From: Collinsella aerofaciens
GTDB taxonomy: Bacteria; Actinomycetota; Coriobacteriia; Coriobacteriales; Coriobacteriaceae
Direction: 5' to 3'
NCBI RefSeq assembly: GCF_902364945.1
Contig: NZ_CABJFS010000001.1
Span: forward strand, 124,001 to 188,000
DNA length: 64,000 nucleotides
Below the pieces are notes generated by a model. That model was given only the letters and a program-made list of their open reading frames with translations. It was not told where the DNA came from and made no database searches. Position 1 is the stretch's first letter, and every line of letters starts with the position of its first letter. Below are positions 1-7,581 of this stretch, one piece after another. The position numbers were made by a program, and so were the translations under genes.

Positions 1-1067
1 GCCGCCGGGCCGTCCCAGGGCTCCATGAGCATGGACTGGTAAGCGTCGTAGGCGCGGCGCTCCTCACTCAGGCTATCGTTGTGGTCCCACGGCTCGGGCA
101 GCAACATGGACGCGGCACGCGTGAGCGGGCGACCGTTCATGACCAAGAATTCGAGCACGTTGTCCAGAATCGCGGAGTCGGAACCCTCGCGGTTGATGAT
201 GGGCATCACGCGCTCAAGATCGTGCTGCAGCACGGGGCTGTACAGGTTGGGTTCGCGGGCGCGGATCCAGTTGACGTTGCCCTTGAGGGTGTTGATCTCG
301 CCGTTATGGATGATAAAGCGGTTGGGGTGCGCGCGCTCCCAACTGGGCGTGGTGTTGGTGGAGTAGCGCGAGTGGACGAGCGCTACGGCCGTCTTGACGG
401 CGGCGTCGTTGAGGTCGATGAAGAAGCGGCGCATCTGCGTGGCGACCAGCATGCCCTTGTACACGATGGTACGCGAGCTCATGGAGCACACGTAGAAGAT
501 CTTGTCGCGCAGGGCAAACTCGGCATCGGCCTTCTTTTCGATGGTGCGGCGGCACACGTACAGGCGACGCTCAAAGGCATCGCCGGCGGGCGTGTCGTCC
601 GGACGGCCCAGGAAGGCCTGCAGGATAGTGGGCATGCAGGCGCGGGCCGTCTCGCCCAGGTCATGCGGGTCGACCGGCACCTCGCGCCAAAAGAGCAGCG
701 GCACGCCGGCCTCGGCGCAGCCCTCCTCAAACACGCGACGGGCATCCTCTACGCCCTTGTCGTCCTGCGGGAAGAACAGCATGGCCACGCCATAGTCGCC
801 CTCTGCCGGCAGAATCTGGCCGCACTTTTGGGCCTCTTTACGGAAAAAGTGATGCGGAACCTGGAACAAGATGCCAGCGCCGTCGCCGGTGTTCTTCTCG
901 AGTCCCGTGCCGCCGCGGTGCTCCAAGTTGACCAGAATGGACAGCGCATCGTCCAGAATCTGGTGATGGCGCTCGCCGTTGATATCGGCAAGCGCGCCGA
1001 TGCCACATGCATCGTGGTCGAATTCGGGGCGATAAAGGCCCTGCTGCTGAGCGGAATCTGCCTGCAT
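1..1067 (-). CDS. gltB: Glutamate synthase large subunit, N-terminal part (runs off the window)
   Basis: The first 355 codons of the large subunit of glutamate synthase are visible; the rest lies beyond the window edge. The start is an ATG at 1065-1067 preceded by GGGGAGG. A propeptide of about 20 residues ends in an Ala followed by Cys21 in the stretch ACGIG, the expected N-terminal nucleophile of a class II glutamine amidotransferase. Further family motifs are HRGGTG, TGDGAG, RYSTNT and HNGEINT. By family knowledge this domain releases ammonia from glutamine and channels it to 2-oxoglutarate in glutamate synthesis. The FMN and iron-sulfur domains would follow outside the window, so the gene's completeness cannot be judged. 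Confidence 0.96.
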   Translation of the reverse strand, partial: MQADSAQQQGLYRPEFDHDACGIGALADINGERHHQILDDALSILVNLEHRGGTGLEKNTGDGAGILFQVPHHFFRKEAQKCGQILPAEGDYGVAMLFFPQDDKGVEDARRVFEEGCAEAGVPLLFWREVPVDPHDLGETARACMPTILQAFLGRPDDTPAGDAFERRLYVCRRTIEKKADAEFALRDKIFYVCSMSSRTIVYKGMLVATQMRRFFIDLNDAAVKTAVALVHSRYSTNTTPSWERAHPNRFIIHNGEINTLKGNVNWIRAREPNLYSPVLQHDLERVMPIINREGSDSAILDNVLEFLVMNGRPLTRAASMLLPEPWDHNDSLSEERRAYDAYQSMLMEPWDGPA

Positions 1068-1197
1068 CGCGATCCTCCCCTAGATATTTAGACAGTCAGT
1101 TGAATAGGCATACTAGGAGCATCGCCGGCCCGTTGTGTTTCCCGCCCGTTTCGAAACAATCGCGTAACGCACACCGACCATCAACGTCTTGCTATCA

Positions 1198-1260
1198 AAC
1201 ATGTACGTCAGCCCCCAAACATGTCGAAATTTGACATCTTTGGAGGCTGACGTACACGTT
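1198..1260. repeat. Isolated 63-bp imperfect inverted repeat
   Basis: Left arm 1198-1225 and right arm 1233-1260 (28 bp each) are reverse complements with three mismatches; the core motif is ACGTCAGCC. The central bases GAAATTT can extend the pairing further. No T-run follows, so it does not look like a simple terminator. It could be a dispersed palindromic element or an operator. Confidence 0.75.
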
Positions 1261-1418
1261 TTAGTGCAGGGACAGCCGGCACATATGCATCTGGCCCCTT
1301 TGAATCATTCTGGAAACAAGGGCCATGCGGACTTTTGCATGATGGGGCTCGACACAGCAGGCCTCAAGGGCGGCAACAAGACGCCCAAGTTCGGCCTGTA
1401 AGCTCACCGCTTCAAACA

Positions 1419-1633
1419 TCTCAATCTGTAACAGGAAGAGCGGATTTTGGCGCCTAGATGTTACAGATTGAGATTTTCTGCGGAGCGGTTTTGGTTTGTC
1501 TCGATCTGTAACACGAAGGGCCGGTTTTGGCGGCCAGCTGTTACAAATCGAGATTTTCCATAGGACCATTTCTTCCTGTCTCGATCTGTAACACCTAGGC
1601 CCAATTTCCATCCCTAGTTGTTACAGATCGAGA
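1419..1633. repeat. Periodic dyad array 1 (three 55-bp units, 80-bp period)
   Basis: A 15-bp motif TCTCRATCTGTAACA occurs at 1419, 1499 and 1579. Its reverse complement occurs at 1459, 1539 and 1619. Six motif copies therefore alternate in orientation at exactly 40-bp steps, each separated by 25 bp. Variation between copies is small (A/G at the fifth base, one A for G in the copy at 1539). The spacers are not unique: two inner spacers share a GGNTTTTGGCG core. The same architecture recurs at 3907-4041. No protein can be read from it. Confidence 0.93.
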
Positions 1634-1772
1634 CATTTCGGCAGCCCCCCTTCACCATCCCATTCAAATAGAACAATTTTGTTAGGCTTGGTTAACTTTT
1701 AAGCTTAAAACGGGTATCCTTTGCGGCGTCAAGCAAACGGCACGCACACCGTGCCAGATCAAGGAGGCCCCT

Positions 1773-2546
1773 ATGGCGCACCGAGCAGACCGACAGACAA
1801 TGCAACTTGTCCTTATCCGTCACGGAGAATCCGAGTGGAACAAACTCAACCTGTTCACCGGCTGGACCGATGTCGAGCTCACCGACACGGGCCGCGAAGA
1901 AGCCGCAGCAGGCGGTCGCGCCCTCAAAGAAGCCGGTTTCGACTTTGACGTCTGCTACACCTCGCGTCTCAAGCGCGCAATTCACACCCTCGATATCGTG
2001 CTCGGCCAAATGGATCGCGAGTGGCTGCCCGTCATCAAATCCTGGAAGCTCAACGAGCGCCACTACGGTGCGTTGCAGGGTCTCAACAAGGCCGATGCCG
2101 CCGCGGAGCACGGCGACGAACAGGTGCTCATCTGGCGCCGCTCCTTCGATATCTGCCCGCCGGCACTCGAGCCGGACGACGCGCGCGACCCCCACACCCA
2201 GGAGCAATACCGCGACATCGCGCCCGATCAGCTACCCTATACCGAGTGCCTCAAGGACACGATCGCCCGCGCCTGGCCCTATTTCGAAGACGAGATTCGC
2301 CCCCAGATGCTCGCCGGCAAGCGCGTACTCATCGCCGCGCACGGCAACTCCCTGCGCTCACTCGTCATGAAGCTCGAGCACCTCATGCCCGAGGAGATCC
2401 TCAAGGTCAACATCCCCACCGGCGTGCCGCTCGTCTACACCTTCGACACCGATTTCAACGTCCTCGACAAGCGCTACATCGGCGACCCGGCGACCATCGC
2501 CGCCAAGATCGACGCCGTGGCCAATCAGGGCAAAGCACACAAGTAG
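1773..2546 (+). CDS. gpmA: 2,3-bisphosphoglycerate-dependent phosphoglycerate mutase
   Basis: A 257-residue cytosolic glycolytic enzyme interconverting 3- and 2-phosphoglycerate. The histidine phosphatase signature LIRHGES is at residues 14-20, with the phosphoryl-accepting His17. A second catalytic His190 lies in AAHGNSLR, and ERHYG near residue 95 supplies the expected acid. Length fits the cofactor-dependent family (about 230-250), with a slightly longer N-terminus. The ATG at 1773 was chosen because AAGGAGG sits five bases upstream at 1761-1767; an internal ATG at 1800 would give the more usual N-terminus but lacks a comparable site. It stands alone, 75 bp before the metal transporter. 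Confidence 0.97.
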   Translation: MAHRADRQTMQLVLIRHGESEWNKLNLFTGWTDVELTDTGREEAAAGGRALKEAGFDFDVCYTSRLKRAIHTLDIVLGQMDREWLPVIKSWKLNERHYGALQGLNKADAAAEHGDEQVLIWRRSFDICPPALEPDDARDPHTQEQYRDIAPDQLPYTECLKDTIARAWPYFEDEIRPQMLAGKRVLIAAHGNSLRSLVMKLEHLMPEEILKVNIPTGVPLVYTFDTDFNVLDKRYIGDPATIAAKIDAVANQGKAHK

Positions 2547-2621
2547 CCCCAACCCAAAACCGACGCGTGGCGCCGCACGGCCCAGATGCGACGTCACGCC
2601 GCCCATACACAGGAGCGCACC

Positions 2622-3878
2622 ATGCTCAACCATCTCAAACAACACTTTGGTTCCCGGCGCACCGGCGGTCACGGAGGCCTAGACATTGCGCGGCATATCG
2701 GCCCCGGGCTGCTCGTGACCGTCGGCTTTATCGACCCGGGCAACTGGGCCTCCAATATGGCCGCGGGCTCGCAGTTTGGCTACGCGCTGCTGTGGATCGT
2801 CACGCTGTCCACGATTATGCTCATTGTGCTGCAGCACAACGCGGCGCACCTGGGTATCGCCACGGGCGCCTGCCTTGCCGAGGCCACGACACGTTACCTC
2901 CCCCGCTTCGTTGGACGCACGGTACTCGCCAGTGCCTATCTCGCGACCGTCGTCACCGCCATGGCCGAAGTCCTGGGTGGCGCGATTGCCCTTCAAATGC
3001 TCTTTGGGCTGCCCGTGCGCGCGGGCTGCGTCATCGTGGCGGCAGTATCGATGGCGATGCTCATGACGAGCTCCTACAAGCGCGCCGAACGCTGGATCAT
3101 CGCCTTCGTGGGTGTGGTGGGACTCTCGTTTTTAGCAGAGCTCGCGCTGGTCAAAGTCGACTGGCCGCAAGCAACCGCAAGCTGGATCACGCCTAGTATG
3201 CCCACTGGCTCTGCCGCGATTATCGTGAGTGTCCTGGGTGCGGTCGTTATGCCACACAACCTTTTTCTGCACTCCGAGGTCATCCAATCCATGCACTTCG
3301 AAGGCCAAGGCGAGCAAGTTATCGAAGAACGTCTGCACTACGAGCTCTTCGACACGCTCTTTTCGATGGGCGTGGGCTGGGCAATCAACTCGGCCATGGT
3401 CATCCTGGCCGCAACGACCTTCTTTGCGCACGGCATGGTCGTAGACGACCTCGCCGTCGCAGCGGCCACGCTCTCCCCCATCTTGGGCCCGGCGAGCTCG
3501 ACCATCTTTGCCGTGGCGCTGCTGTTCGCGGGACTATCGAGCAGCGTGACAGCGGGCATGGCGGCGGGGACCATCACTGCGGGCATGTTCGACGAGGAAT
3601 ACGATATCCACGACCGACATTCCTCGATCGGGGTGGCGGCCTGTTTCGTCGGCGCAGTGACGGCGTGCCTGGTCGTCCCAAATCCTTTTGAAGGTCTCAT
3701 CTGGAGTCAGGCACTGCTGTCGCTTCAGCTACCGATTACGGTCTTTGTGCTCATACGGCTCACCAGTTCACCCCGCGTCATGGGCAAATACGCCAATTCG
3801 CGTCCACTCAACGCGCTGCTCGTAGGGATCGGTGCCATCGTGACGATTCTCGATGTCGTGTTGTTGACAGGGATGTAA
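2622..3878 (+). CDS. mntH: Nramp-family divalent metal transporter (Mn/Fe)
   Basis: A 418-residue multi-pass membrane protein of the Nramp family, which imports Mn2+ or Fe2+ together with protons. The first membrane helix carries DPGN at residues 38-41. MPH at 210-212 marks the sixth helix, and together these are the family's metal-binding elements. About eleven hydrophobic segments are visible. The ATG at 2622 follows AGGAGCG; an in-frame ATG 12 codons earlier has no such site. No manganese riboswitch fits in the 75-bp gap upstream. Whether Mn or Fe is the main substrate cannot be told from sequence. Confidence 0.93.
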   Translation: MLNHLKQHFGSRRTGGHGGLDIARHIGPGLLVTVGFIDPGNWASNMAAGSQFGYALLWIVTLSTIMLIVLQHNAAHLGIATGACLAEATTRYLPRFVGRTVLASAYLATVVTAMAEVLGGAIALQMLFGLPVRAGCVIVAAVSMAMLMTSSYKRAERWIIAFVGVVGLSFLAELALVKVDWPQATASWITPSMPTGSAAIIVSVLGAVVMPHNLFLHSEVIQSMHFEGQGEQVIEERLHYELFDTLFSMGVGWAINSAMVILAATTFFAHGMVVDDLAVAAATLSPILGPASSTIFAVALLFAGLSSSVTAGMAAGTITAGMFDEEYDIHDRHSSIGVAACFVGAVTACLVVPNPFEGLIWSQALLSLQLPITVFVLIRLTSSPRVMGKYANSRPLNALLVGIGAIVTILDVVLLTGM

Positions 3879-3906
3879 TGGGGCGGGGCACCTACTCAGG
3901 CAAACG

Positions 3907-4041
3907 TCTCGATCTGTAACATCTAGACCCGCTTTCGATGTCTAGATGTTACAGATTGAGATCTTCTGCCGGACGGTTTTGGTTTGTCTCGATATGTAAC
4001 AAGTGGGCCCAATTTCCACCGTTAGATGTTACAGATTGAGA
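3907..4041. repeat. Periodic dyad array 2 (two 55-bp units, 80-bp period)
   Basis: The same 15-bp motif as in array 1 is found at 3907 and 3987 (the latter with one substitution), and its reverse complement at 3947 and 4027. This again gives 40-bp steps and 25-bp gaps. The spacer at 3962-3986 is nearly the same as that at 1474-1498, and the spacer at 4002-4026 shares GGCCCAATTTCCA with 1594-1618. The first inner spacer begins and ends with TCTAGA, extending the dyad. The arrays flank the gpmA-mntH pair. Confidence 0.93.
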
Positions 4042-4112
4042 CAAAAGGTCGGTCGGACTCACAACAGACAGGATCGGTCAACAGCAACCGTGATCCCTTG
4101 GGGGCGGAGGAA

Positions 4113-4146
4113 AAGGGCCCCGGCCGAGAATTCGACCGAGGCCCTT
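4113..4146 (-). terminator. Intrinsic terminator of the rubredoxin gene
   Basis: On the minus strand AAGGGCC pairs with GGCCCTT across a GC-rich stem and is followed by TTTTCC. It lies 40 bp past the stop codon of the rubredoxin gene. Confidence 0.75.
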
Positions 4147-4185
4147 GGACAGAGCTATGTTCGGCTTTCGCCGTGTGTCTGCGAG

Positions 4186-4329
4186 CTACTCCTCGACGAG
4201 CTCAAACTGATCGGGACCGACGCCGCACACCGGGCACACATAATCCTCGGGCAGCTCGGGCGTATCGACCTCAACCTCGTAACCGCAAACGACGCACACG
4301 AACTTATACGTCTTCTTCTCCTCAGCCAT
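4186..4329 (-). CDS. Rubredoxin-like small iron protein
   Basis: A 47-residue protein with two CxxC pairs, at Cys12/Cys15 and Cys32/Cys35, the four ligands of a rubredoxin [Fe(SCys)4] centre. Both pairs sit in typical VCxxCG contexts. It is slightly shorter than usual rubredoxins (about 52). The ATG at 4329 follows AGGAG seven bases upstream. It lies 89 bp downstream of, and on the same strand as, a flavin reductase. In some anaerobes these two domains are fused as a high-molecular-weight rubredoxin that passes electrons to flavodiiron proteins for oxygen or NO removal. A similar partnership here is an inference. Confidence 0.93.
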   Translation of the reverse strand: MAEEKKTYKFVCVVCGYEVEVDTPELPEDYVCPVCGVGPDQFELVEE

Positions 4330-4418
4330 GATCTTCTCCTCTCAAACGCGACTGGTGATGTACTTCATTTATCAGTATAGATTCTCAATAATATAATGCA
4401 AGTATTTTTAAAACATTT

Positions 4419-4922
4419 CTAGCCTTGATACGAGGACGCCTTCGGAGGCGTCTTGCCCTTCAGGACCTTATGGTAGTAATCGTAGGTGAGCGGCGTCTCG
4501 TCACTCAAGCGCTCGGCATCCTCGACCTCGCCGATAAACAGTAGATGCGTGCCAACATCCACAGTGTCGATCAAATGGCAGCTAAACAGGGCCGCCGCGT
4601 GCTCGGGCACATAGGGCATGCCCAGAGCCGTCTCGCGGGTCTCGTATTTGGCAAACTTGTCATAATCGCTGCTGGTGCGGAACCCAAAGTTACCGATGTA
4701 GAGCATGTCGGCGGTCTGATCGATCACGGTCAGCGCGAACGCTTTGGCCGATGCGATGACGCCCGAGGTGACATTGTCCTTGTTCACGGCAACCGAAATG
4801 CGCGGCGGCATGGACGTCACCTGCACCGCAGTGTTGATGACGCAGCCGGCGCGCAGCCCGTCTGCCGCGGCGCTCACCACGTACAGACCGCTCGGCATGG
4901 TAAAGAACGCAGTTTTGTCCAT
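4419..4922 (-). CDS. Flavin reductase-like FMN-binding protein
   Basis: A 167-residue protein resembling the flavin reductase / FMN-binding split-barrel family. It has the usual opening in which a short N-terminus leads to GLYVVSA, then the INTAVQVTS and SVAVNKDN segments, and the ALF.CHLID stretch towards the C-terminus. The ATG at 4922 is chosen because GGGGAG precedes it; a longer frame reaching 5114 runs through a terminator and a repeat and is not credible. The rubredoxin gene follows on the same strand, suggesting joint electron transfer from NAD(P)H through flavin to rubredoxin. The final acceptor is not in this window. Confidence 0.85.
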   Translation of the reverse strand: MDKTAFFTMPSGLYVVSAAADGLRAGCVINTAVQVTSMPPRISVAVNKDNVTSGVIASAKAFALTVIDQTADMLYIGNFGFRTSSDYDKFAKYETRETALGMPYVPEHAAALFSCHLIDTVDVGTHLLFIGEVEDAERLSDETPLTYDYYHKVLKGKTPPKASSYQG

Positions 4923-4976
4923 AACAATCACTCCCCTAACCCGGGTTGGAACCTCATGAATGTATGTACCCACAAA

Positions 4977-5007
4977 AAAGGCGGCACCCATAACGGACGC
5001 CGCCTTT
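4977..5007 (-). terminator. Intrinsic terminator after smpB
   Basis: On the minus strand AAAGGCGGC pairs with GCCGCCTTT, followed by a T-run. It would stop transcription from smpB before the flavin reductase gene. Confidence 0.8.
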
Positions 5008-5049
5008 GAGACATATGTGTCAGAACAGTAAGAAAGATGAGACGCCCGC

Positions 5050-5117
5050 AGTTGCGGTGAAATAGGGACTGAATAGCCCCTCAAACAGGCAAAACAGTCC
5101 GTATTCCACCGCAACTT
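5050..5117. repeat. 68-bp palindromic element, copy 1 (GTTGCGGTG family)
   Basis: Arms AGTTGCGGTGAAATAG and the near-complementary TATTCCACCGCAACT lie at the two ends, with inner arms GGACTG and CAGTCC. Related elements lie at 42914-42982 and 61679-61746. It sits just past the smpB stop, before the T-rich terminator. Confidence 0.9.
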
Positions 5118-5128
5118 ATACAGAGTGC

Positions 5129-5599
5129 CTAGCGGTTGCGTTCCTTGAGGGCGCGGTCGATCTCGCGTTGGACATCACGCTTGGCCATGTCCTCGCGCTT
5201 GTCGTAGAGCTTCTTGCCGCGACCCAGACCCAGCAGCAGCTTTACGCGGCCGTCGGTATTAAAGTAGAGCTCCAACGGCACCAACGCATAGCCGCGGTTG
5301 CGCAGCTTGCCGTCGAGAAAATCAATCTCCTTGCGATGCAGCAGCAGACGGCGCCGACGGTCGGGATCGCGATTCCACACGCCACCATGGCTATAAGGGT
5401 GGATATGCAGGCCGACGAGCCAGCACTCCCCGCCACGAATCAGCGCGAAGGTATCGGTAATCTGGCACGCGCGCTCGCGAATCGACTTGACCTCGGTACC
5501 GCTCAGCTCAATGCCGCACTCAAACGTCTCATCGATAAAGTACTCGTGATGTGCCGAGCGATTTTTGGAAATGAGCTTGCGTTCACGCTTACTGGGCAT
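5129..5599 (-). CDS. smpB: SsrA-binding protein SmpB
   Basis: A 156-residue RNA-binding protein that partners tmRNA in trans-translation to rescue stalled ribosomes. Diagnostic features are the basic N-terminus leading to NRSAHHEY, the GIELSGTEVKSIR segment and the basic C-terminal tail with KRDVQREIDRALKER. Length matches the family (150-160). The ATG at 5599 follows AAGGAGG that lies inside the end of the upstream TPR gene; the two genes overlap by 11 bp and are probably translationally coupled. No tmRNA gene was recognised nearby. Confidence 0.97.
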   Translation of the reverse strand: MPSKRERKLISKNRSAHHEYFIDETFECGIELSGTEVKSIRERACQITDTFALIRGGECWLVGLHIHPYSHGGVWNRDPDRRRRLLLHRKEIDFLDGKLRNRGYALVPLELYFNTDGRVKLLLGLGRGKKLYDKREDMAKRDVQREIDRALKERNR

Positions 5600-6506
5600 C
5601 GCCGGCCTCCTTGGCGCCATCGGAACCCTTGCCCGTAGCTTCGCGCTTAGCCTTGCGCTCGGCGTTGAGCTCGGCGTCGCTCTCGCGCACCAGTTTGATA
5701 ATCGCCGCGCAGGCCTCCTCGCCCACCAAGTCGCGAGCATGTACCGTCAGGCGCGTCGCCTCCTGCTTGTCGCCGTCACTTGCAGCATCGGTCGCGCACA
5801 TAATCAGGCAGATGGCAATCTCGGCCGAAGGCGAGGTCGGCACGCCCTGCAGGGCGAGCTCACCCATCACATGGTCGTCACTCTCGTCCGCGGCATCCGG
5901 ATAGGCGGTGTGGATCTTGTTGAGCAGGCGCGTCGTATGCGCATCATTGGGCGCCAGGCGCAGCGCCAGACGCGCGCAGCCCACGGCAGCCGAAATGTTC
6001 TCGGTCTCGGGCTCCAAGAAGTACTGACCCAAGTTGGTGTAGGCGCGTGCGGCGCACTTACCGTCGCTCGCGCGCTCCAGCACCGAGAACGAGAGCGATG
6101 CCCACTCCTGTTTGTCCTCGAGTGCACGGAACAGCTCGGCCAGGTCCAGGCGATAGTTGCAGTTCATGGGATCCCAACGCACGGCCTGCATCAGAGCATT
6201 CCGAGCACTCACATAATCCTGCTGGCGGATGTAGGCAAACGCCATGTCGGAGTACAGGCGGTCAAAGGGAACCTCGACCTGCACCAGCTCGCGCGGATCC
6301 TTCTCCACGCGGCGATAGGCCAGGCGCTCAAACTTGCTGTCGAAGCTAAAGTACTGGCGCTTCTCCTCCGTCTTGCACTCAGCGTCGATATACTCCTCGG
6401 CGAGCTCCACCAGACGCTCCAGCAGCGGCGTCGCCGTAGCCAGGTCTCCCTGCGCCAGATAGTTCTCGGCATACGTGATGTCTTCCAAGCTGATAGGCAG
6501 GTCCAT
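5589..6506 (-). CDS. TPR-like hypothetical protein
   Basis: A 305-residue soluble protein, mostly helical. Several stretches resemble tetratricopeptide repeats, for example the DMAFAYIRQQDYVSARNALM region followed by NYRLDLAELFRALED and AYTNLGQYFL. The C-terminal 40 residues are charged and low-complexity. The ATG at 6506 has GAGGAG upstream. It overlaps smpB, so the two probably share a transcript, but no role in trans-translation can be read from the sequence. The precise function is unknown. Confidence 0.8.
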   Translation of the reverse strand: MDLPISLEDITYAENYLAQGDLATATPLLERLVELAEEYIDAECKTEEKRQYFSFDSKFERLAYRRVEKDPRELVQVEVPFDRLYSDMAFAYIRQQDYVSARNALMQAVRWDPMNCNYRLDLAELFRALEDKQEWASLSFSVLERASDGKCAARAYTNLGQYFLEPETENISAAVGCARLALRLAPNDAHTTRLLNKIHTAYPDAADESDDHVMGELALQGVPTSPSAEIAICLIMCATDAASDGDKQEATRLTVHARDLVGEEACAAIIKLVRESDAELNAERKAKREATGKGSDGAKEAGDAQ

Positions 6507-6569
6507 GACAACTCCTCGGTCCGGGCGGCAGACTCAACGCGCGCCTTAAATATCGGTCAATACACAAAA

Positions 6570-6593
6570 CCCGGGTCTCTTACGAGGCCCGGG
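6570..6593 (-). terminator. Terminator of the tRNA pair
   Basis: CCCGGGTCTC pairs with GAGGCCCGGG, and the minus strand continues with TTTT. It is located 10 bp past the tRNA-Glu 3' end. Confidence 0.75.
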
Positions 6594-6603
6594 CGTTCAA
6601 TTT

Positions 6604-6680
6604 TGGTAGCCCGTACCAGATTCGAACTGGTGATCTCCGCCTTGAGAGGGCGGCGTCCTAAACCGCTAGACGAACGGGCC
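6604..6680 (-). tRNA. tRNA-Glu (anticodon CTC)
   Basis: Seventy-seven bases including an encoded CCA. The acceptor arms GGCCCGT and ACGGGCT pair, with one G-T end pair. The anticodon stem CCGCC/GGCGG encloses a loop with CTC, and the T-arm ACCAG-TTCGAAT-CTGGT is intact. Anticodon CTC reads the glutamate codon GAG. It is 17 bp from tRNA-Gln and probably co-transcribed with it. Confidence 0.96.
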
Positions 6681-6697
6681 ATATGTAGCAAATGCAA

Positions 6698-6771
6698 TGG
6701 CTGGGATGGAGGGAGTCGAACCCCCATTGACGGAACCAGAATCCGCTGTCCTGCCATTAGACGACATCCCA
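6698..6771 (-). tRNA. tRNA-Gln (anticodon CTG)
   Basis: Seventy-four bases with encoded CCA. The acceptor arm TGGGATG pairs with CATCCCA, the anticodon loop contains CTG (glutamine codon CAG), and the T-loop TTCGACT is conserved. It is upstream of tRNA-Glu on the same strand. Confidence 0.95.
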
Positions 6772-7036
6772 ATGACTGCATCGCTGCGCTCGGCTGTGCC
6801 TTTGCGCAAGAAAGAAATATACGGGAAGTCCGGCCGTGACGCAAGCCCCAATTTTGACTTTTTTGAAATTCAGTCAAATACGGCCGACACGTGAAGGACC
6901 TGTGAAGCGCCAGCGACACGTACGGCGCCAAAGCCCGTAAAACATCCCGCATCTACCGCTGGTAGATTACAACAATGCAGCACTCACGGCTGATGGCACA
7001 ATCGAACCGTCATCATTGCACGGATATCGAGGCGCC
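6772..7036. other. Intergenic stretch before the unknown gene at 7037
   Basis: It should contain the minus-strand promoter of the tRNAs and the plus-strand promoter of the gene at 7037. There is a TTTTTTGAAATT-type AT-rich patch around 6858-6872. No gene, terminator or repeat was recognised. Confidence 0.5.
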
Positions 7037-7447
7037 ATGGACGAAGAGCTTGATTACCTATGGGAGACCCTGGGCCTCGAGATCACTGCTGACCTTTGGC
7101 CCGAACGGGACAAAATCCATCCCACTCTGCGCCCCGCCATCACGGTGATGCAGGCAAAATACCGCCGTGCATCCTTTTTGATCATGCGGATGTCATGGCA
7201 CGCGGGACTCCCCGACCTTAAGCGAATCCAGGCAAGCCTCGTCGAGCTGTCCGGTATGCCGACTGTCATATCCGAGGCGCACCTGGAGCAGCGCCAGCGC
7301 GAGCGACTGCAACAGCAGCGGATTCCCTTTATCTGCCCCGGCGTTCAGGCATATCTGCCCTTTATGGACGAGGAGTACTGGAGCGGCAAGCCCAACAAGC
7401 ACGTAAAGGTCTACGATCCGCACGAATGGGCGCAGCTGGAGGACTGA
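7037..7447 (+). CDS. Uncharacterised 136-residue protein
   Basis: A soluble, acidic-to-neutral protein I do not recognise. The N-terminus DEELDYLWETLG is followed by a helical region; a charged helix rich in Gln and Arg (QRQRERLQQQR) leads into RIPFICPG and a C-terminal segment with YLPFMDEEYW. The ATG at 7037 has GAGG a few bases upstream; an in-frame ATG at 7016 has none. It stands alone between the tRNAs and the convergent ArsC-like gene. No function is proposed. Confidence 0.65.
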   Translation: MDEELDYLWETLGLEITADLWPERDKIHPTLRPAITVMQAKYRRASFLIMRMSWHAGLPDLKRIQASLVELSGMPTVISEAHLEQRQRERLQQQRIPFICPGVQAYLPFMDEEYWSGKPNKHVKVYDPHEWAQLED

Positions 7448-7581
7448 CTGGGGCAAGCCTGCCGGCGGAAAGTGCGTCCCAGATTTCAAGCTCAAACTGG
7501 TCCCCACTTTCCCATCGAGCCCTCAACCGGAAACCGTATCCCGTAATCGAAGCTCAAAACGGGTCGCGCTTTCCGCAGCCG

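Larger units (their letters stand above)
1068..1772. other. Non-coding interval between gltB and gpmA
   Basis: About 700 bases with no convincing gene; short open frames here have no ribosome binding site or family motifs. It holds an isolated 63-bp inverted repeat and a three-unit periodic dyad array (listed separately). I see nothing recognisable in 1261-1418. The promoters of the two diverging genes must also lie here. The stretch 1634-1760 is AT-richer than its surroundings and is the likely gpmA promoter region, but no clear boxes were identified. Confidence 0.7.
3879..4185. other. Non-coding interval after mntH
   Basis: Two converging genes end here. The interval holds the second periodic dyad array (3907-4041) and the terminator of the rubredoxin gene (4113-4146). 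Between them, at 4091-4110, is a segment starting TGATCCCTTGGGG that recurs almost unchanged at 40204, suggesting another short dispersed repeat. No gene is visible. Confidence 0.65.

Noticed and set aside
81..1091. A 336-codon plus-strand open frame
   Set aside because: It is the antisense shadow of gltB, which shows clear amidotransferase motifs and a ribosome site on the minus strand.
2547..2621. Manganese riboswitch (yybP-ykoY) before mntH
   Set aside because: The 75-bp gap is too short and has no fitting structure.
1419..4041. CRISPR array interpretation of the periodic dyads
   Set aside because: Motif copies alternate in orientation, spacers are short and reused between arrays, and no cas genes are present.
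4419..5114. Longer 231-codon form of the flavin reductase
   Set aside because: The extra N-terminus reads through a terminator and a palindromic repeat, while a good ribosome site precedes the ATG at 4922.
5000..6600. tmRNA gene beside smpB
   Set aside because: No tRNA-like ends or tag-encoding frame were found nearby.
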